DNA from: Syncephalis fuscata
Taxonomy: Eukaryota > Zoopagomycota > Zoopagomycetes > Zoopagales > Piptocephalidaceae
Reading direction: 5' to 3'
Length of the DNA: 64,000 bases
Assembly (NCBI GenBank): GCA_025786725.1
Contig: JAHLTZ010000044.1
Span: 1 to 64,000, forward strand
Positions 23,902 through 35,097 of this stretch are shown piece after piece. The position numbers were made by a program, and so were the translations under genes. Each line of letters opens with the position of its first letter. The stretch's first letter is position 1. The notes under the pieces are model-generated. The model saw only the letters and a program-made list of their open reading frames with translations, searched no databases and was not told the DNA's origin.

Positions 23902-24933
23902 ATGCCTACCACTAGTACTTATACCGGTGTTCCTATAGAGAAGCTGCTCCATAATGCAACTTATTTATGGGGTATATTTCTACATCCATCAGGTGAAACG
24001 AGTATACTAGACTTTATACTAGAGCCAGCAGATAATGTAGTTGCAGTTCAAAAAAGATCGTTTGGATTTCTGCTTCAGGTGGCTTGTTTTATACTAGCAG
24101 GATGTGTATTTATTCATAATTTTAATATTTCGAGAAAACTTGTCGCATTGCAATCTAGCTCACTCTCCGGGTGGTGCTGTCTAATATCATCTATTATTGG
24201 TATTATTATATCTGCTTTATTTGGATTGGCCATCTATGAGCCAAAACTAAACTGTCGAGTTTTAATTTGGACTTTTGGAATAACTAGAAGCATAGCAAAC
24301 GTGTGCCACTCCATTATCATGCATCATCGAGCATATTTAGCACTTTGTCAACAGCGATGGGTGTTAATTGGCGGTATTATTTTAAATTTCTTTCATATTG
24401 GTAACATGCTCGTTAGTATTATCTATTCGTTCGTTACAATTGACGCATCGTTTGGCTGCATTATTTACTACAACCAAATTCTACCCTATCTTACTGCTTT
24501 AAGCAATGCGCCTTTCAATGGTTTTTGCTTTGGCATTTTCACCTATATAACCTATATTCAATACAAAAAACATGGGCTCAACAGCTGGAGATACTTGGCC
24601 AGGAATGGCATTCAAACTATGTTATTAATTCTAATTTGTAACTTTTCCTGCGATATCATTATTCTTCTTGAGCTAATTGGAATTTATTCTGAAATATTCT
24701 TTGTCATTGACTGGTAAGAAGCCCGCTAGTTATAAAACATGACTAACAATTATTATAGGATAATCGTGCTGACCATACTGTCGTACCATTGCCTTGACAT
24801 GATCAACATGAATAAAGTCACGGGTACAATAAATCAAGTGCTGAAAGAAAATGCACCACCAACCATAACCTCTTTACAAAGACCAACACTATCGGTTTCT
24901 CGTTTAACGTACGATTTTTATTCACGAGTATAA
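23902..24933 (+). CDS. Multi-pass membrane protein, lineage-specific family
   Basis: Two exons, 23902-24713 and 24759-24933, joined by a 45-nt intron (GTAAGA, branch-like GACTAAC, TATAG), giving 328 residues. About seven hydrophobic helices: FLLQVACFILAGCVFIHNF, WCCLISSIIGIIISALFGLA, VLIWTFGITRSIANVCHSII, WVLIGGIILNFFHIGNMLVS, a loop with SFGCIIYYN, a segment ending GFCFGIFTYITYI, then GIQTMLLILICNFSCDIIIL across the intron. The topology resembles a GPCR-like or transporter-like fold, but no diagnostic motif was found. The N-terminal LHPSGETSILDF and the YLARNGIQT segment are conserved in the copies at 5194-6168 and 7730-8200. Confidence 0.75.
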
Positions 24934-25201
24934 CTTTGCTTTTTTCTAATTTATTACATCAATAAATTCAGAACACAATACCAACAGTGTGTATTCAATT
25001 ATCAAATAGTGTCTTGCAATATTAACTGCGACTATGTTTGATCAACCATGATTCATCATCATTCATAGAGTCACACAAAAATAATTTTTATTAGTAGCAA
25101 TTCATATTTCTTTCCAGCGTCATTTCTCTATTCTTAAGCATAATTGTATTCGCTCGCTTTGCTGTATTCATACGACTAGATAACAATCACACGCCAATAC
25201 A

Positions 25202-27105
25202 ATGGACGCAGCTCAATCCCATGGCAATTGTGCATTGCATGCGGTAATTCCAAGCCGACATATTCGCGGTAAGTCAATAGCTGTCCTTTTTTCTTAATTA
25301 GCGCTGGCCGATATTAACTAGTTGGTATTAATAGCATTTTCCAAAATACTACAATGTCTTTCCCGTATAGGAGACGAGCTTTATATCGAGGCGTATCCTA
25401 ACAAAGTAGGCTATTTTACACGCTATTAATAAACAAAAATCTAACATCTACCTAGCTACTCTTATCCACCGTCAATCAAGCACGATCTGTCGTCGCGATG
25501 ATCCATTGCAATGCCCGGTTTTTTGAGACCTATCAAGTAAGATCAGGATCTGCCTATCAGCAACATACTAGTAATGGATTCAATCAGCATAACACGGCAT
25601 CAACATTCCATTTGGACGAGGATACAGCACCGCATTGCCGTGTTCAACTTAAAGTAAGCAAAACAGTCGTAATGAATAGATTCGACACCACTTTATCTAC
25701 AGTGTATTTACTAATACACTGCAACAAACTAGGCATTGCTCTCTATGTTCCGTACATCTAGTTCAATTGATAAAAGTGTTGAACAAGCTGAACTATTACT
25801 TGAAGATGGCCAATTAGGCCATCCTGAGTGTCGATTCAACGTTCGTCTCTCCTGCAAACATGGTATGTACTACTTATTAGCCTATTTCACTTTCTACAAC
25901 GTAATCTTCATAACTAGGTGTTGTAATGGCCCGTCATTTATTTTATGAAGTAGGAGAACCTCTTCGGGCCATCTATAACAAGCAGTCATGTCGCTACTCT
26001 TGGCGTGCCTCGTCAAAAACACTTGGTGACTGGATGGCCTATTTCCAGCCTCGTCTTGGCGAATTGACAACCATATGTACACCAACAGGCATTAAACTGC
26101 GTAGCTTTGACGAAACAAATCTAACTGTACCATTTAGTAAGTTTGCAAATAGCAACTACACGCATTCACTTATATACAATTACTAGATGATGCACAGGCA
26201 CTATTACGTACTGAGCTATCGGCTGATATAACAGAGTTTGAGCGATATCAAGTTGAATCACCAGTCGAGTTAACCTTTGGATTAAAAGAATTTAAAGTAA
26301 TTATTAGTAATTTTATTTATAATATCCATAACATTTATTTATAATTTGTATAGGTTATTGTCCAATTGGCCGAGAATTTAACTGCACCTTTATCGGCTCA
26401 TTTCGAACAAGAAGGCAGGTAAGTTATCGCTGCTCGCTGTTGTTAATAATTTTATTTGTAACAATATGTAATAAACCAGTCCAATGCTATTATGTATTGC
26501 ACATCATGAATTGGTGACAGCCGACTTTATTGTATCTACCGTAACCGATATGACAACTACAATGCCCACTGGCATGTCCAGTCAAGCGTCGATTAGTGAA
26601 GCTGACCCACTTGACGCAGCATTAAGAGCATCTCCGCAAACGGCGCTTATCCTTCATCGAATGGCGCTACACGACATCAACCACCTCTTGTAGGTGAATC
26701 ATCAATACTACACCAAGAACCACTATCCCATCCACATCCTTCTTTATTGCCATCCACCAATGTTATGGATACTTCTTATTCATTTGTAAGTAATTTGTAT
26801 TACTACTTTATATATCACTAATTAGTCAATTACTGGTCATTAGCTGCATCCAAGTCATTTAACACATCCACGCAATGGATATGGTGACAATGACAACGAT
26901 GATGACTCTGTATGTGAAGATAGTGATGTAGAAAGCACTATAGGCGATGAATCATATGAACAGCCGTTACAACAACAAAGCACTGCACCACAACCTACAT
27001 ATCCTTCAACGTCTTCGTCAAACAAAAAGGTAACAAGCACTAATACGTCCATCTCTATCCATTCATTAATCAATTATAATTTTATAGGCTCGTTTACTAT
27101 TTTAA
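25202..27105 (+). CDS. RAD9: Rad9, subunit of the 9-1-1 checkpoint clamp
   Basis: Ten exons: 25202-25268, 25335-25405, 25456-25653, 25733-25862, 25918-26136, 26187-26296, 26354-26418, 26480-26785, 26844-27029, 27088-27105. The clamp fold is recognisable from VIPSRHIRAFSKILQCLSRI, GDELYIEAYPNK, LLLSTVNQARSVVAMIHCNA, then EVGEPLRAIYNKQSC and ELVTADFIVST. Rad9 forms the Rad9-Hus1-Rad1 ring that is loaded at DNA damage and activates ATR/Mec1. The C-terminal tail (from about 26600) is acidic, Ser-rich and disordered, with a short basic end (NKKARLLF) that could be a nuclear signal. Exon 8 changes frame once: a 44-nt intron at 26576-26619 (GTCCAG, branch-like GCTGACC, GCAG) restores it, and one missing base is the alternative. 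Without either, translation would stop at 26691. Confidence 0.9.
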
Positions 27106-27237
27106 ATCAATATCCTAGTGGACAGCTTTATTACTAAGAAAACAATAGCATTATCCATCGCCTTATTCTTATATTCAACAGTTAATCTTAATAAAACATC
27201 AAACACATGATACGCACAAACATAGCATATACACATG

Positions 27238-30200
27238 TTATGGATGAATACCAGGTTCCTGATGGATACCAGGTGGTTCGAAATAGAAAGATGCAACAAA
27301 TACTAAATAGGCGATTGTTAAAATCGAGCCCTTAAAATAGTTTGATTTGCCTTCGATATAAATATACGTCAGTAAAAAGACGGAAAGTATCGAAACAACT
27401 ACATCCCATGTCGGGAATAATAGCCTATATAGAACATGGGTTAATTCAAGTATCTATAATGTACAATAACTTACAAGAATCCACGGTGTGCAACATCAAC
27501 GACACCCCAGTTAAGCCATACGCTAAAGGCTACCACAGCGGGTATTTGTAGTAATGTCACTTGAACAGCGTAGGCTGATCCGATTTCCATACTAATGATT
27601 ACAATCATGATCATTATCATTAGTAAATAATAATAACAACGCCAATAGTGCAAAATATTAATAATTAATAAAATCTGTTTCTTACCTTAAAGCAATGTTG
27701 CCGTAAAGAGCAAAAGCAATCGCATTGGTGAATTCAGTAACATTAGGAACTAGAGCAAATAGAGTAACACCAAGGAACTTTTCCTCAAGTGTCAAATTCT
27801 CCATAACTTCATCGACCGTATCCACCAGCAATTCTATTTGTGCACTGGTAAATTAAATGTATAAACCGCATTGTATTTACTTACCGGCAACAGCAGCAAA
27901 TAGAACAGTACAGCTTAGTAGAACAACGCTACTCTTTAGCTTACTCCATTCGGGTGCATCATGACCACCATGGCCACCACCATCACCATGGGCACCGCCA
28001 GCCTGATTCGCCTTTTGTGCTTCATCCTCTATTAATATCTGGGCTGGTTGCATAACATCAAGTGGAATGGCCACGTTAAGCGTGTGACCTGTTGGATTCT
28101 CACAAGATCCAGTCGTTGAATTGACGCCGATATTGAACCATGAGAAACAGGTGCAGAGGGTGGATGAGCCTGAGTGTGTCCTTGTGCACCATTAACACTA
28201 TTGATGTTCGTGCCATTAATAGTAGCCGTTGATGACCGGTTAGTAGCAGCAGGAGCAGATACTGGCGCCCGAATCGGTCCATTAGCCTGGCTGTTGGATC
28301 CACCCAGCATTGGTGGCATTTGCTGTAATAGCCGCTTGTAGAATGAGGCACGCAATGCATTGGCATTTTCTTGTTGCGTTGGCTCTTGATGGTAGATTAG
28401 TTTAACATGTGTACGTAGTGTGAACCATAATGCCACCAGATAAGCCTATAGTCATTCATTGTATGCGTATTAGTTTAATACAAGATAAGCCAGTGCTATT
28501 ACTTACCAAAGGCAGCATAGCCGTACAGATATACATCAATGGCTTTGTATTTGATTGGAAAAAGGCATCTTCTTCAGGTTTGGTCTGGTCGTAAACACAT
28601 TGATCGCATCGCCAGTTTTGACCTTGTATTATTAATTAGTAAATAGGCATTGTTATAAATTAATCACTTATTTACCTGGTAGATAATCTACTGGACAACC
28701 TTGGCAAGTCAGTTTGAACTAAATGATAATTAGCACTATTAACTATGTGCTGACTCGTTAATTACTTACACTACCGTAGATTTGATGGAATAGCGTAGGA
28801 GTGAACACACCAATAAGTGACAGAATCAACATAGTCGACGTGACACCGGCGCTCTTGGAATTAAACTTTTGTTCTTTACGCCGTATACCGCCACTCAACA
28901 TACTCAGTCCTGGCAATAGCAATAAACCGCAGAGTAAACTGCCAATTAAACTGCCTTCAACGAGCTCTTCTTTGCCTTGAAGAATAGCAAAACAGTAAAG
29001 AATGACTTCAACAATACTGCCAAATGTAGCATTGATTACCGCACCCATGCCGAGAGAGGACTGTGCACTAATACTAGACACTGCCATACCAATGAAATAC
29101 GCCAACGGAATAACACTGCAAAGACACATCGCAAAAATGGTACCTGGCTTTGTGAATACATTTTCGTGGTCTGTATATGGTCTAAGTATATGCGCACAGA
29201 ATAGAACAAAAAATACGAGTGGCAAAGATTGATGAAAAAGATATTAATACCATCATAGGTGTACTTGTAGTAGCGTAGTCCGCTTGCTTTGTAGGTACAT
29301 AGCAATACGGTAGAATTGGGTGACCGAGTTGCACCACTTCTGAATCGAAGTGAAAGTGGTGAAAGAGCAAGATGCGAGCCAATCCTTTGTTTAACTTGGC
29401 CATTGGCAACGTGAAAACAAAGAACCAACAAATGGCCGACATTAAATAAAGCATAGGTGCTATTATCATTAATTCATTAATTAGTATTGCTATTATTATA
29501 TTGTATAATGTATATAACCACTTACCGATGACCAAAAAGAACGTTAAGTAGTAAACAGCGCCGCCTATACCTAATCGCCATATACTAGTGGCCCAGTTAT
29601 GTGCAGCAATTCCTGGCGGTTGATAGCCTGGTAATTGATCATGCCCAATGGTCTCTGCTTCCTCAAGTTCATTTTCGTCTTCACTGGCATCGCCGTATAT
29701 AGATCGAACGGCAATTGAACGCAACGTCCCTTGCTGTTCCAATGCAGCCCATTCCGAACGCATTTCATCAGTAACACTGCTACTCCACCGATCACGTGTA
29801 ATACGCTCTACACAGCGTCCAAATGGCCAAAATAGATACCAGCCAAGTCCACGGAACACACGAGCATAGGGGCGGCCAGTGCGTACTAGCATAAGTGGCA
29901 CTGAGACTGAGAATGCAACAATGGACATCCACCAGCCAGCCAATAACAGCCAAAGAACATTATCGATAGAAATATAACGCTGAGCTGATGGCATAGAATG
30001 AACCGCAGACTCAGCTGCACGTTGCACTGATCGATCCTTTTTATACAACGCCGGCTTCCATAATGGCAAACCAAAAGGATGAGAGCTATTAATTGCCTTG
30101 TATACATCATTAGCTTACATGTGAATAAATACTACTATAAAAGCCAATTACTTACCTCTTGTCGATCTTTAAGTGTCATTTCATGATCACTTAGCATATC

Positions 30201-31562
30201 ATAGTCTTCTTCATCCTCATCGTCGTCATGGACAATATATTGGGAATTTGGATTACGTGACGTGCTTGCTTCACCGTTTCGTGCAGCATTAAATCCAGCT
30301 GACTCGTTGGACATTAAACTGCTACTCATGTTGTTTCCACCGTCGCTAACATAGGCTGATTGAGCACGACGTAGACGTGCGCGTCGTTTACGAATAAGAC
30401 GACGGCGACGATGGCGTCTTTGAGCTCGTTTTCTTTCTTCTGGATCGCCATAATCGTCGGTATCTGATGTTGAACCGCTTAAATAGTCGCCCTCTTCAAT
30501 TAAATCGTCCAATTCTTCTAGCTCGCTTTCTGTACGTTCTCGTTCGCTATCTGCATAAGCAGAAGTTGAAGCACGTCGAGGACGTGCAGGACGACGAGCT
30601 CGTCGCCGTTCTGAATGTCCCATAGTATTGCTGTTATACTGATTTGGACTTGGTGCCACTTCGTCCACGCCAGCAAACGTAATAGGACGTGGATTTGTAT
30701 TGGCGCCACGACGATAGAAGTAGTCGCGCGACTGATCAGATGGAGCAGGTGATGGCTGGATTGATGCTACACCGCCTGGTGCAGAAGTAGGAGCTGTTAA
30801 TGGCTGACCGTCATTAGCTGATGGAGATAAATGAATAGCGCTCGGCGGTCGTTGATCTGATGCAAAAGCATTGGGTCCAGGTAGAGCCGGTCGTTTTCCA
30901 GGCATTGTGGTACTTGAAATAGCTGGCTCGGACGACGATAATGCTGCTGCTACTTCAGGTGACGTTAATGGCGATAGAATAGAAGTATTACCTCTGGCCA
31001 ATGCATCTTCATGCACCATGGTGCCGGTAGAGTTGTTGGACTGCAAAGAAGCAGAACGTGCCATACTAGAGCCGACAGTAGCATCCACCGATGGTGCAAC
31101 CGCCGACGGCTCATCTGGATTAAAGTTAACAAACGATAATCGCTGTAAAGCCGGACTGAGTGTATGCGATGTAAGATCGGCCACGGGATGAGTAACACCG
31201 AGTTGTCCATTGCCGTTGGCTTCGTTTGACGATGCTGTTGCGGGTTCAGCTGTACCAACAGTGGCATTGGCAGCCGAGTAATCATTACTATCGTTAGCTA
31301 ATAGCGACTCATTTCCATCGGCTGCTGCTGCTGCTGTTGAACGACCAAGATCCGCAGCAATCATACTATCGTTACCTGCATCTTCAGCTCCTATATCGCC
31401 GGTAGACATATCTTGCAACAGCGACTGGTCGTCGTCGTCACGTTCCGGCGTCATGTTACCCGCGGCAGTATAGAAACTATTGAAAGAGCCGAGTGTAGAG
31501 GCAGTAGAGAGACGCTGGGGATCAGGTACTGGTATACTGTACTGATCACCACTGCTAGGCAT
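27238..31562 (-). CDS. VNX1: Vacuolar cation/H+ antiporter of the VNX1 (type II CAX) family
   Basis: Nine exons: 30156-31562, 29526-30096, 28770-29459, 28676-28718, 28507-28622, 27885-28445, 27686-27833, 27475-27591, 27238-27424. Exon 1 is a disordered Ser/Asp-rich cytosolic region with an Arg-rich tract (RRRARRPARPRR and a second basic stretch). The family core follows: HPFGLPLWKPALYKK, STVLLCTYKASGLRYYKYTY, GMGAVINATFGSIVEVILYC (first CAX repeat, GNA-xx-E), LTCQGCPVDYLPGQNWRCDQ, then LVPNVTEFTNAIAFALYGNI (second repeat) and YIEGKSNYFKGSILTIAYLV near the end. It exchanges Na+/K+ or Ca2+ for protons at the vacuole. Frame breaks occur in exon 3 (near 29350-29380 and near 29230, between FINL and PLVFF) and exon 6 (near 28110). 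Each equals one missing base. Introns of 56 and 50 nt could explain two of them, but not the one at 29230, which falls in a conserved helix. Confidence 0.85.
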
Positions 31563-32270
31563 GACCAAGCTGCCAAGAAAGAAAAGAAGTTAAACAATAA
31601 ACAGCGGACGGGGTGCGTATGTGCGTGTGCGTAGGTATGTGCAAAGGAGTAGTGATGTTAAGGTAAAGAAGATGCGAGTAGATGTTAAAAAACCACTAAA
31701 ATGCCTAAATAATCGCTGTGTTGTTATGATAGTGGTCATTTGAGTGGGCATAAATCACGCTATGAGCACATTCAACACAATTACATCATTTGGCTAACCA
31801 GTGATCTCAATTGGCTCAACAGTCACATAGTCACCTGATAATTCACCTGATTATACTTTATGCCCCTATCCTTAAATTGAAGAATAAAAATATCCATAAC
31901 TCAAATAAATCGTCGATCAATTTTTAATACTAAAAAATATTATTTTTTGATGCGACACTATGTCAGTTTTGTTTGAATTAGTTGAAGATAAACCAGTCCG
32001 CATAATTTCAATATTTAATACTAGTGTTAATAAATGTTAAATAGTATTTCATGTTACTTACAATAAAGTATAATAAATAAATGTTGATCCATATTATTGT
32101 TGCTGTAAATTATTCAAAGCATTGCAATTTGATATTTAATGTCACTCACCATTCAGCTCCATGTTTAGTAAAACAACAAATGTGTAGTTTAATCAAGTAA
32201 AGAATGTCAATTTCGATCTTTTGACACTAAATCATATAAGTTTACTAATAAATTAATTAACATTAGTGAG
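31563..32270. other. 5' flank of VNX1, no gene seen
   Basis: AT-rich, no coding stretch recognised. The first 100 bp contain a GT-rich run (about 31612-31635) likely to lie in the promoter or leader of VNX1. Confidence 0.4.
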
Positions 32271-33000
32271 CATTATACTTTGACTCCTAATTTTTATTTA
32301 CTCATTTGCCATCTTTTCTTATTACTATATTATTGTTCTATTCAGCAATATATTATGTTATAATGCCAAATATAACAATATAAATACATGTGTATTTGAA
32401 CATCAATAAAAACACTATTCAATCTCTAGTCTTTATTTTTCTTATTTTAATTAACACGTGTTCAAGTAACCTCAACGGCATGCCGTATATTCTGGTTACA
32501 GTTTTCGCCACAATATCTTCCTGGTGAATACACTTAGCCTATCATTATTGCATATGGTGGAAGCCGATTTGCTTCATCAATGGTTGGCAAAGCATCTGCA
32601 TATACCAAGTTGATACCAACAATGCTCAAGAAAATGATGAACATCAGAAATGCTAGTCGTCCTACATTTTTTGTCGCCATAGACGCGTATCTTACATTGT
32701 AAATATGCCCAAGATGCAACAATAAAAGATTGGAAAATAGAATAAACAATTTAAGTTCAACAAGCCATGCTGTACGTAGATGCAATAACGACAATGACTG
32801 AGAAACGACATGGAATCGCAATCGTATGGTTTCTATTAATATTTGATCAATCTTTCTACACATGGGCAACAATAACAATTAGCTTCGTGAATTTCAAAGA
32901 AATCAAATAGTATGTTACATTCTTTATTTAAATAAATTTATTAACTGCATTTTAATAGGAAGCAATATAATTATGTTATGCATAACAGCCATTGAAATAA
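32270..33000. repeat. Duplicated small-peptide locus, family R2 copy 1
   Basis: About 97% alike to 40150-40797 across the shared part. Related fragments lie at 44405-44621 (inverted orientation, covering the 5' flank only) and 46930-47480 (same orientation, diverged). The similarity includes the coding part, the 3' flank and several hundred bases of 5' flank. Confidence 0.8.
32534..32680 (-). CDS. Small secreted peptide precursor, copy 1
   Basis: 48 codons from the ATG at 32680: a clear signal peptide (ATKNVGRLAFLMFIIFLSIV then GINLVYA) followed by the short mature part DALPTIDEANRLPPYAIMIG and a TAA. The longer open frame to 32878 adds 66 codons without family resemblance and is probably leader. 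Directly after the TAA the same frame stays open for 23 codons, reading VYSPGRYCGENCNQNIRHAV plus three residues, before a TGA. So the gene either ended prematurely by mutation, or is spliced: a 96-nt intron from GTATCA to TTCACCAG (with a CTAAG branch-like site) would join the signal peptide to GRYCGENC. The cysteine-rich tail suggests that the ancestral product was a secreted cysteine peptide. Function unknown. Confidence 0.45.
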   Translation of the reverse strand: MATKNVGRLAFLMFIIFLSIVGINLVYADALPTIDEANRLPPYAIMIG

Positions 33001-33292
33001 ATTTGCTTTGAGGATTCGAAAAGTAAAAGTTAGAATGAAATGGAAATTCTTGAGCAATGCCCATTTTTTAATTCCCAATTTTTTAAGTTCCATAATAATA
33101 AACTACAATTTTAAATAAGCATAAATAAAATTATTATCAATTTTTTATTAAGAAAATATATCTAAATGTCTACCAAACTATCTAAAAATCTATGTTTATT
33201 AGTATTGAAAAACTGAATATTGCCACTAATGAGTTTAGACTTGTTGGCAATTACAATTTTAAGAGGAAAATATCGATTCAAGAATATTACAG

Positions 33293-33426
33293 CTTACCTG
33301 TCCTCATAAAGACCGCTTCAGCAAGTATCAGTTTGTTTTGACTGTCAAAAGCAAAAGACTGGACTAGTAGAAATCGTTCAATGTGATTTAACCATTCTAA
33401 TAATTGTGCATATGATTGTGGTAATA
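33293..33426 (-). pseudogene. Possible retroelement gag-like fragment
   Basis: The minus strand encodes EWLNHIERFLLVQSFAFDSQ then NKLILAEAVFMRTG before a GTAAGC. The spacing of W, F, LA and G resembles a retrotransposon gag capsid segment, but the stretch is short. A nearby segment (33718-33732) is bounded by TTTTTTAG and GTATGT like a 15-nt exon. Neither could be tied to a full gene. Confidence 0.25.
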
Positions 33427-33429
33427 ATA

Positions 33430-35097
33430 ATATTAAATATATTAATGAGTTTATTACAAATGATGTCGCTACATTCTCAATTATGAAAAGGCATTTTTAT
33501 TATTATTTGAATAATATTATTATGTATTTATAATGTTGTTGAAACATAAATAAAAGTTACAAAGCTAAAAATCCTTGATGGGAGAAAGCTAATTATAATA
33601 AATGCAATAATTTTAATTTAAAACTCTGTTTATTTACGTAGTTTAGTCAATTGTGGCAATATTAAAAGCAATGCCCATTGTATTTTATTTGTTAAAAGAC
33701 TTCCTGCAACATACCTGTGGCAAACGCAACTAAAAAACACAATACAAGAACAGGCTCTGTAAGAATTAGTATTAATAATATTAAGCTAGTAGTTAATGTT
33801 AAAAACAACCGTTTTTATTGAAAAATACAACTACTAATGAAACAACTATCAAAATAAATAAAGTGTAACGTAAACATAAATGATATAATTAATATTTTTT
33901 TAAAAATATAAAATTGACCAACAAATAAAATTATACTGGTTTGTTTAAAGCGTTTCAAATATCAAATTTAGCAATTGAACAATTCCAAATTACATGAAAG
34001 TATTATTGTTTTGATTAACTCAAATTAATTAGTTGGTGTATTAATCAAGAGTGAAGACATGCAAAATAAAACCGTCAGCATGGCATTTGTCATTGATAAA
34101 CTAAAACAATCTACTCGCAACATCCATTCCTAAACATCGTAGTAGTTCCTCCAATGTTCTAATTTAGAAAAGCCATGAAGCATAGCGAAAAAAGCTTAAA
34201 AGGGTGTTGTGGCGGATCATTTAAACCACTTGATTTATATTAAATTTTATGATATTTGATTGCTTAATGCAATTTGGTAGTTAAATAGCTATAATAGTTG
34301 CACATTTAAACTACATATCCGCTTTATTGGAAATAAAACTGGGTGATAAGTGTCATTGGCGCTAAAATGTTTACTATTACTATTATTGTACTGTACATAT
34401 CTATCCTGTATACATATACTATATGTTCATCTATATTATTAATATTGGAAATCGTAGAAACTATATTAATAAAAGCTAAAAGTTTATTGCTAACTGTATT
34501 CTTTTAGTAGATTTTAATTTATTTCGTTCATTACTCTTGACCAATTTTATACAGTATAGTTTTACTATCACTATTCACGTAGTTGATTTGTCTATTTATT
34601 TTGGTTTATAATATTTTATACTTTATTGCCATGTTTTATTAAATAACGTTTTTATTTGAATTTCAGTATACTATTATTTGGCTATATAATAATGATAGTT
34701 TTGCTACTATTCATACCAATCTATGCTTATAGCTTACATGATATAATCATACACATTTTGTTAATTTAACTATTTAATTAATAGTTAATCATTGGATGCA
34801 AATAAAACATGATTATAGATATAACAATTTGATTGTATATAGTTAAGATGAAACCATAAGTTTATTACTATAAGCTTGCACAGTTGAATAGAAACAACTA
34901 GATGCAAGCCTGTTGATAAAATAATGATTCCATTGATTAAAGACTGGATAAACCGGAGCATTGGCCAATACTTGATATATAAATAGACTGGACGGCGTAG
35001 TTGTCAAATGGTCTTGATTTTCACCGAATATATACCTAAAGTGTATTGGAATAGTGGCTTGATTGCACTACCAATTCTGCTATCTTGAAACCATCGA
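33430..35097. other. AT-rich DNA downstream of the microexon gene
   Basis: No gene recognised. The first 60 bp after 35098 remain open in another phase (NNRWFQDSRIGSAIKPLFQY...), a frame that would be used only if microexon phase changed; it probably is 3' untranslated sequence. Confidence 0.4.

Noticed and set aside
29226-29260. Intron to explain the frame break between FINL and PLVFF in VNX1
   Set aside because: Any GT-AG pair of suitable length would remove residues of a conserved transmembrane helix; a missing base is the simpler explanation.
33718-33732. Possible 15-nt microexon on the minus strand
   Set aside because: Bounded by TTTTTTAG and GTATGT, but no neighbouring exons of a recognisable gene could be joined to it.
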